Origin: Cudoniella acicularis
Lineage: Eukaryota; Ascomycota; Leotiomycetes; Helotiales; Helotiaceae
Length of the DNA stretch: 32,568 nucleotides
Assembly: GCA_013054445.1 (NCBI GenBank)
Contig: JAAMPI010000549.1
Span: 1-32,568, forward strand
Reading direction: 5' to 3'
Shown here: positions 31,574 to 32,568 of the stretch, in pieces
Layout: every line of letters starts with the position of its first letter
Numbering within the stretch: the stretch's first letter is position 1
Made by a program: the position numbers and the translations under genes
The notes under the pieces: model-generated
The model's database searches: none
What the model was told of the DNA's origin: nothing
Seen by the model: only the letters and a program-made list of their open reading frames with translations

Positions 31574-32384
31574 AGACAGAATTGAGAATGAAGTGGTGAT
31601 AGGACAAAGAGCACAGATGGGAGTGATTGAGCTGCCAGGGTATCGGGAGCAGGCCGAGTTGTCGGGTGAAGAAACGCTCACGGGGAGGGTTGAGCTGCCC
31701 GCGGATCGCGAAATTTAGAGATCCGGGCACGAGAAAAGGGTTTCTCAAATTCTTCTATGAGTATTATCGTTTTTTCCCTGAGCGACTCTCTTATTAAGTC
31801 GTAGCTATTGTTTGAGTAACTCTGCTTCAATATATCTAGTCTATAAAATCAGACTAATAAATCAATCCGTATCTTGTTCTCCTTCTATGACTAATTTCTT
31901 TTTGAGTCGTAATGCTCGCTTGGATGTTTTTTCTTCTATGAGTAAGCCTTTATTAAGACCCTTCGTTGAATGGAATCCATATATATAAATGGTTAGTGTA
32001 TTATTACTACAAGTAGACATATATCGACTAATTATAAGTATTGCCCTATCACCCAGCTACTAGTCTAAGTAATTCTTATGACATAAGAAGCAGCTTCTAT
32101 TTAGAGCGGTAGAGATATTAATATATTATTACTCTATACGGTAAGGAACCTTCTACGGTTTTGGTTTTATATCCCCTAATACTATTATATAGAATATACT
32201 ATACTACGTTTACTATGGCTTATTAGCTACTCTGCACAACCTGTTAACTCTAGTGGAGAAGTCTCGTTCCGCATACACGCGCTCTCTAATATGTTTGTCC
32301 ACTTCCCCGTCGTCCCAGCATGACTATGCTTAAGGTGCTGTCTGAAATGATCCGCCCGGAAGAATTTCTTGGCATACTCGAGAT
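31574..32384. other. AT-rich right flank with second patch of the minisatellite
   Basis: No gene recognised. Between about 31,740 and 31,960 elements like TTCTATGAGTA, CTGAGCGACTCT, TTGTTTGAGTAACTCT and TCTTCTATGAGTAAG match the minisatellite at 29.5-30.2 kb. The rest to about 32,230 is AT-rich with TA-dominated runs, as expected for mutated repeat DNA. Confidence 0.5.
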
Positions 32385-32418
32385 CCCGCTTAAATGCACG
32401 CCCCGCTTAAATGCACGC
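32385..32418 (+). repeat. Perfect 17-bp tandem duplication
   Basis: CCCGCTTAAATGCACGC occurs twice back to back with no mismatch, just before a strongly AT-rich end of the window. It may be the edge of a mobile element, but no terminal repeat partner is visible in this window. Confidence 0.9.
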
Positions 32419-32568
32419 CTCACCCACTAATTTTACTACCCCTCACTAACCACATCAAATATTAATTATTAAATAACCACAAAATATATCAACTTATAAT
32501 TAAAAACAGAGATAGTTTAGTAGTAAGTATATAAGATTATAAAGTATCAAGTGCCCTTTTCAAATATC

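Noticed and set aside
1..32568. CRISPR arrays, bacterial operons, virus or toxin genes
   Set aside because: None seen. Repeats are irregular and diverged, genes have spliceosomal introns, and no viral or toxin family was recognised.

Overview
The window reads as nuclear DNA of a filamentous ascomycete. Its genes carry short introns (about 55-200 nt) with GTAAGT-like donors, CTAAC/CTGAC branch sites and CAG/TAG acceptors, the leaders are CT-rich, and several lesions look like repeat-induced point mutation (RIP). The protein families seen (a CGCRRF/HHACFHD conserved protein, an FHA-kinase with a C-terminal helical region, a Kre9/Knh1-like surface protein, fungal SANT-like proteins) fit Pezizomycotina. 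A helotialean Leotiomycete is my best guess, but it rests on protein style, not on a search. Gene density is low and much of the window is repeats or decayed genes, as in an accessory or gene-poor compartment.

Layout. 1-3.5 kb: a small secreted-protein gene (+) that ends at a probable premature TAA, convergent with a compact three-exon gene (-) for a 143-aa protein of unknown function. 3.5-17.8 kb: three diverged paralogs, all on the minus strand, each built from an N-terminal DN-H-D motif, a SANT/Myb-like W-rich domain and an acidic Ser/Asp/Glu tail. Between the first and second lies about 5 kb of diverged, same-orientation repeat units (5.9-10.9 kb), some of which still show a decayed protein-coding reading on the minus strand. 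18.7-19.9 kb: a hexanucleotide microsatellite, a GC-rich minisatellite with a hairpin, and a TATA/CT-rich stretch running into very AT-rich DNA that may be a ruined LTR.

20.4-23.5 kb: one long minus-strand gene (about 1,020 codons) for a conserved fungal protein, broken into three reading-frame blocks by a +1 slip in an A9 run and a -1 lesion. 25.1-25.9 kb: another minus-strand gene that looks disrupted. 27.1-29.5 kb: an FHA-kinase pseudogene (+) with three in-frame stops, one frameshift, a mutated splice donor and HRD changed to HRN. 30.8-31.6 kb: an intact three-exon gene (+) for a Kre9/Knh1-like, Ser/Thr-rich, single-pass membrane protein, flanked on both sides by related degenerate minisatellite DNA. 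The last kilobase is AT-rich.

No operon-like or pathway cluster is visible. The common themes are local expansion of a SANT-like regulator family and loss of genes by point mutation. No tRNA, rRNA or CRISPR was found. All exon structures are my own readings of splice signals and frames and have no transcript support here.
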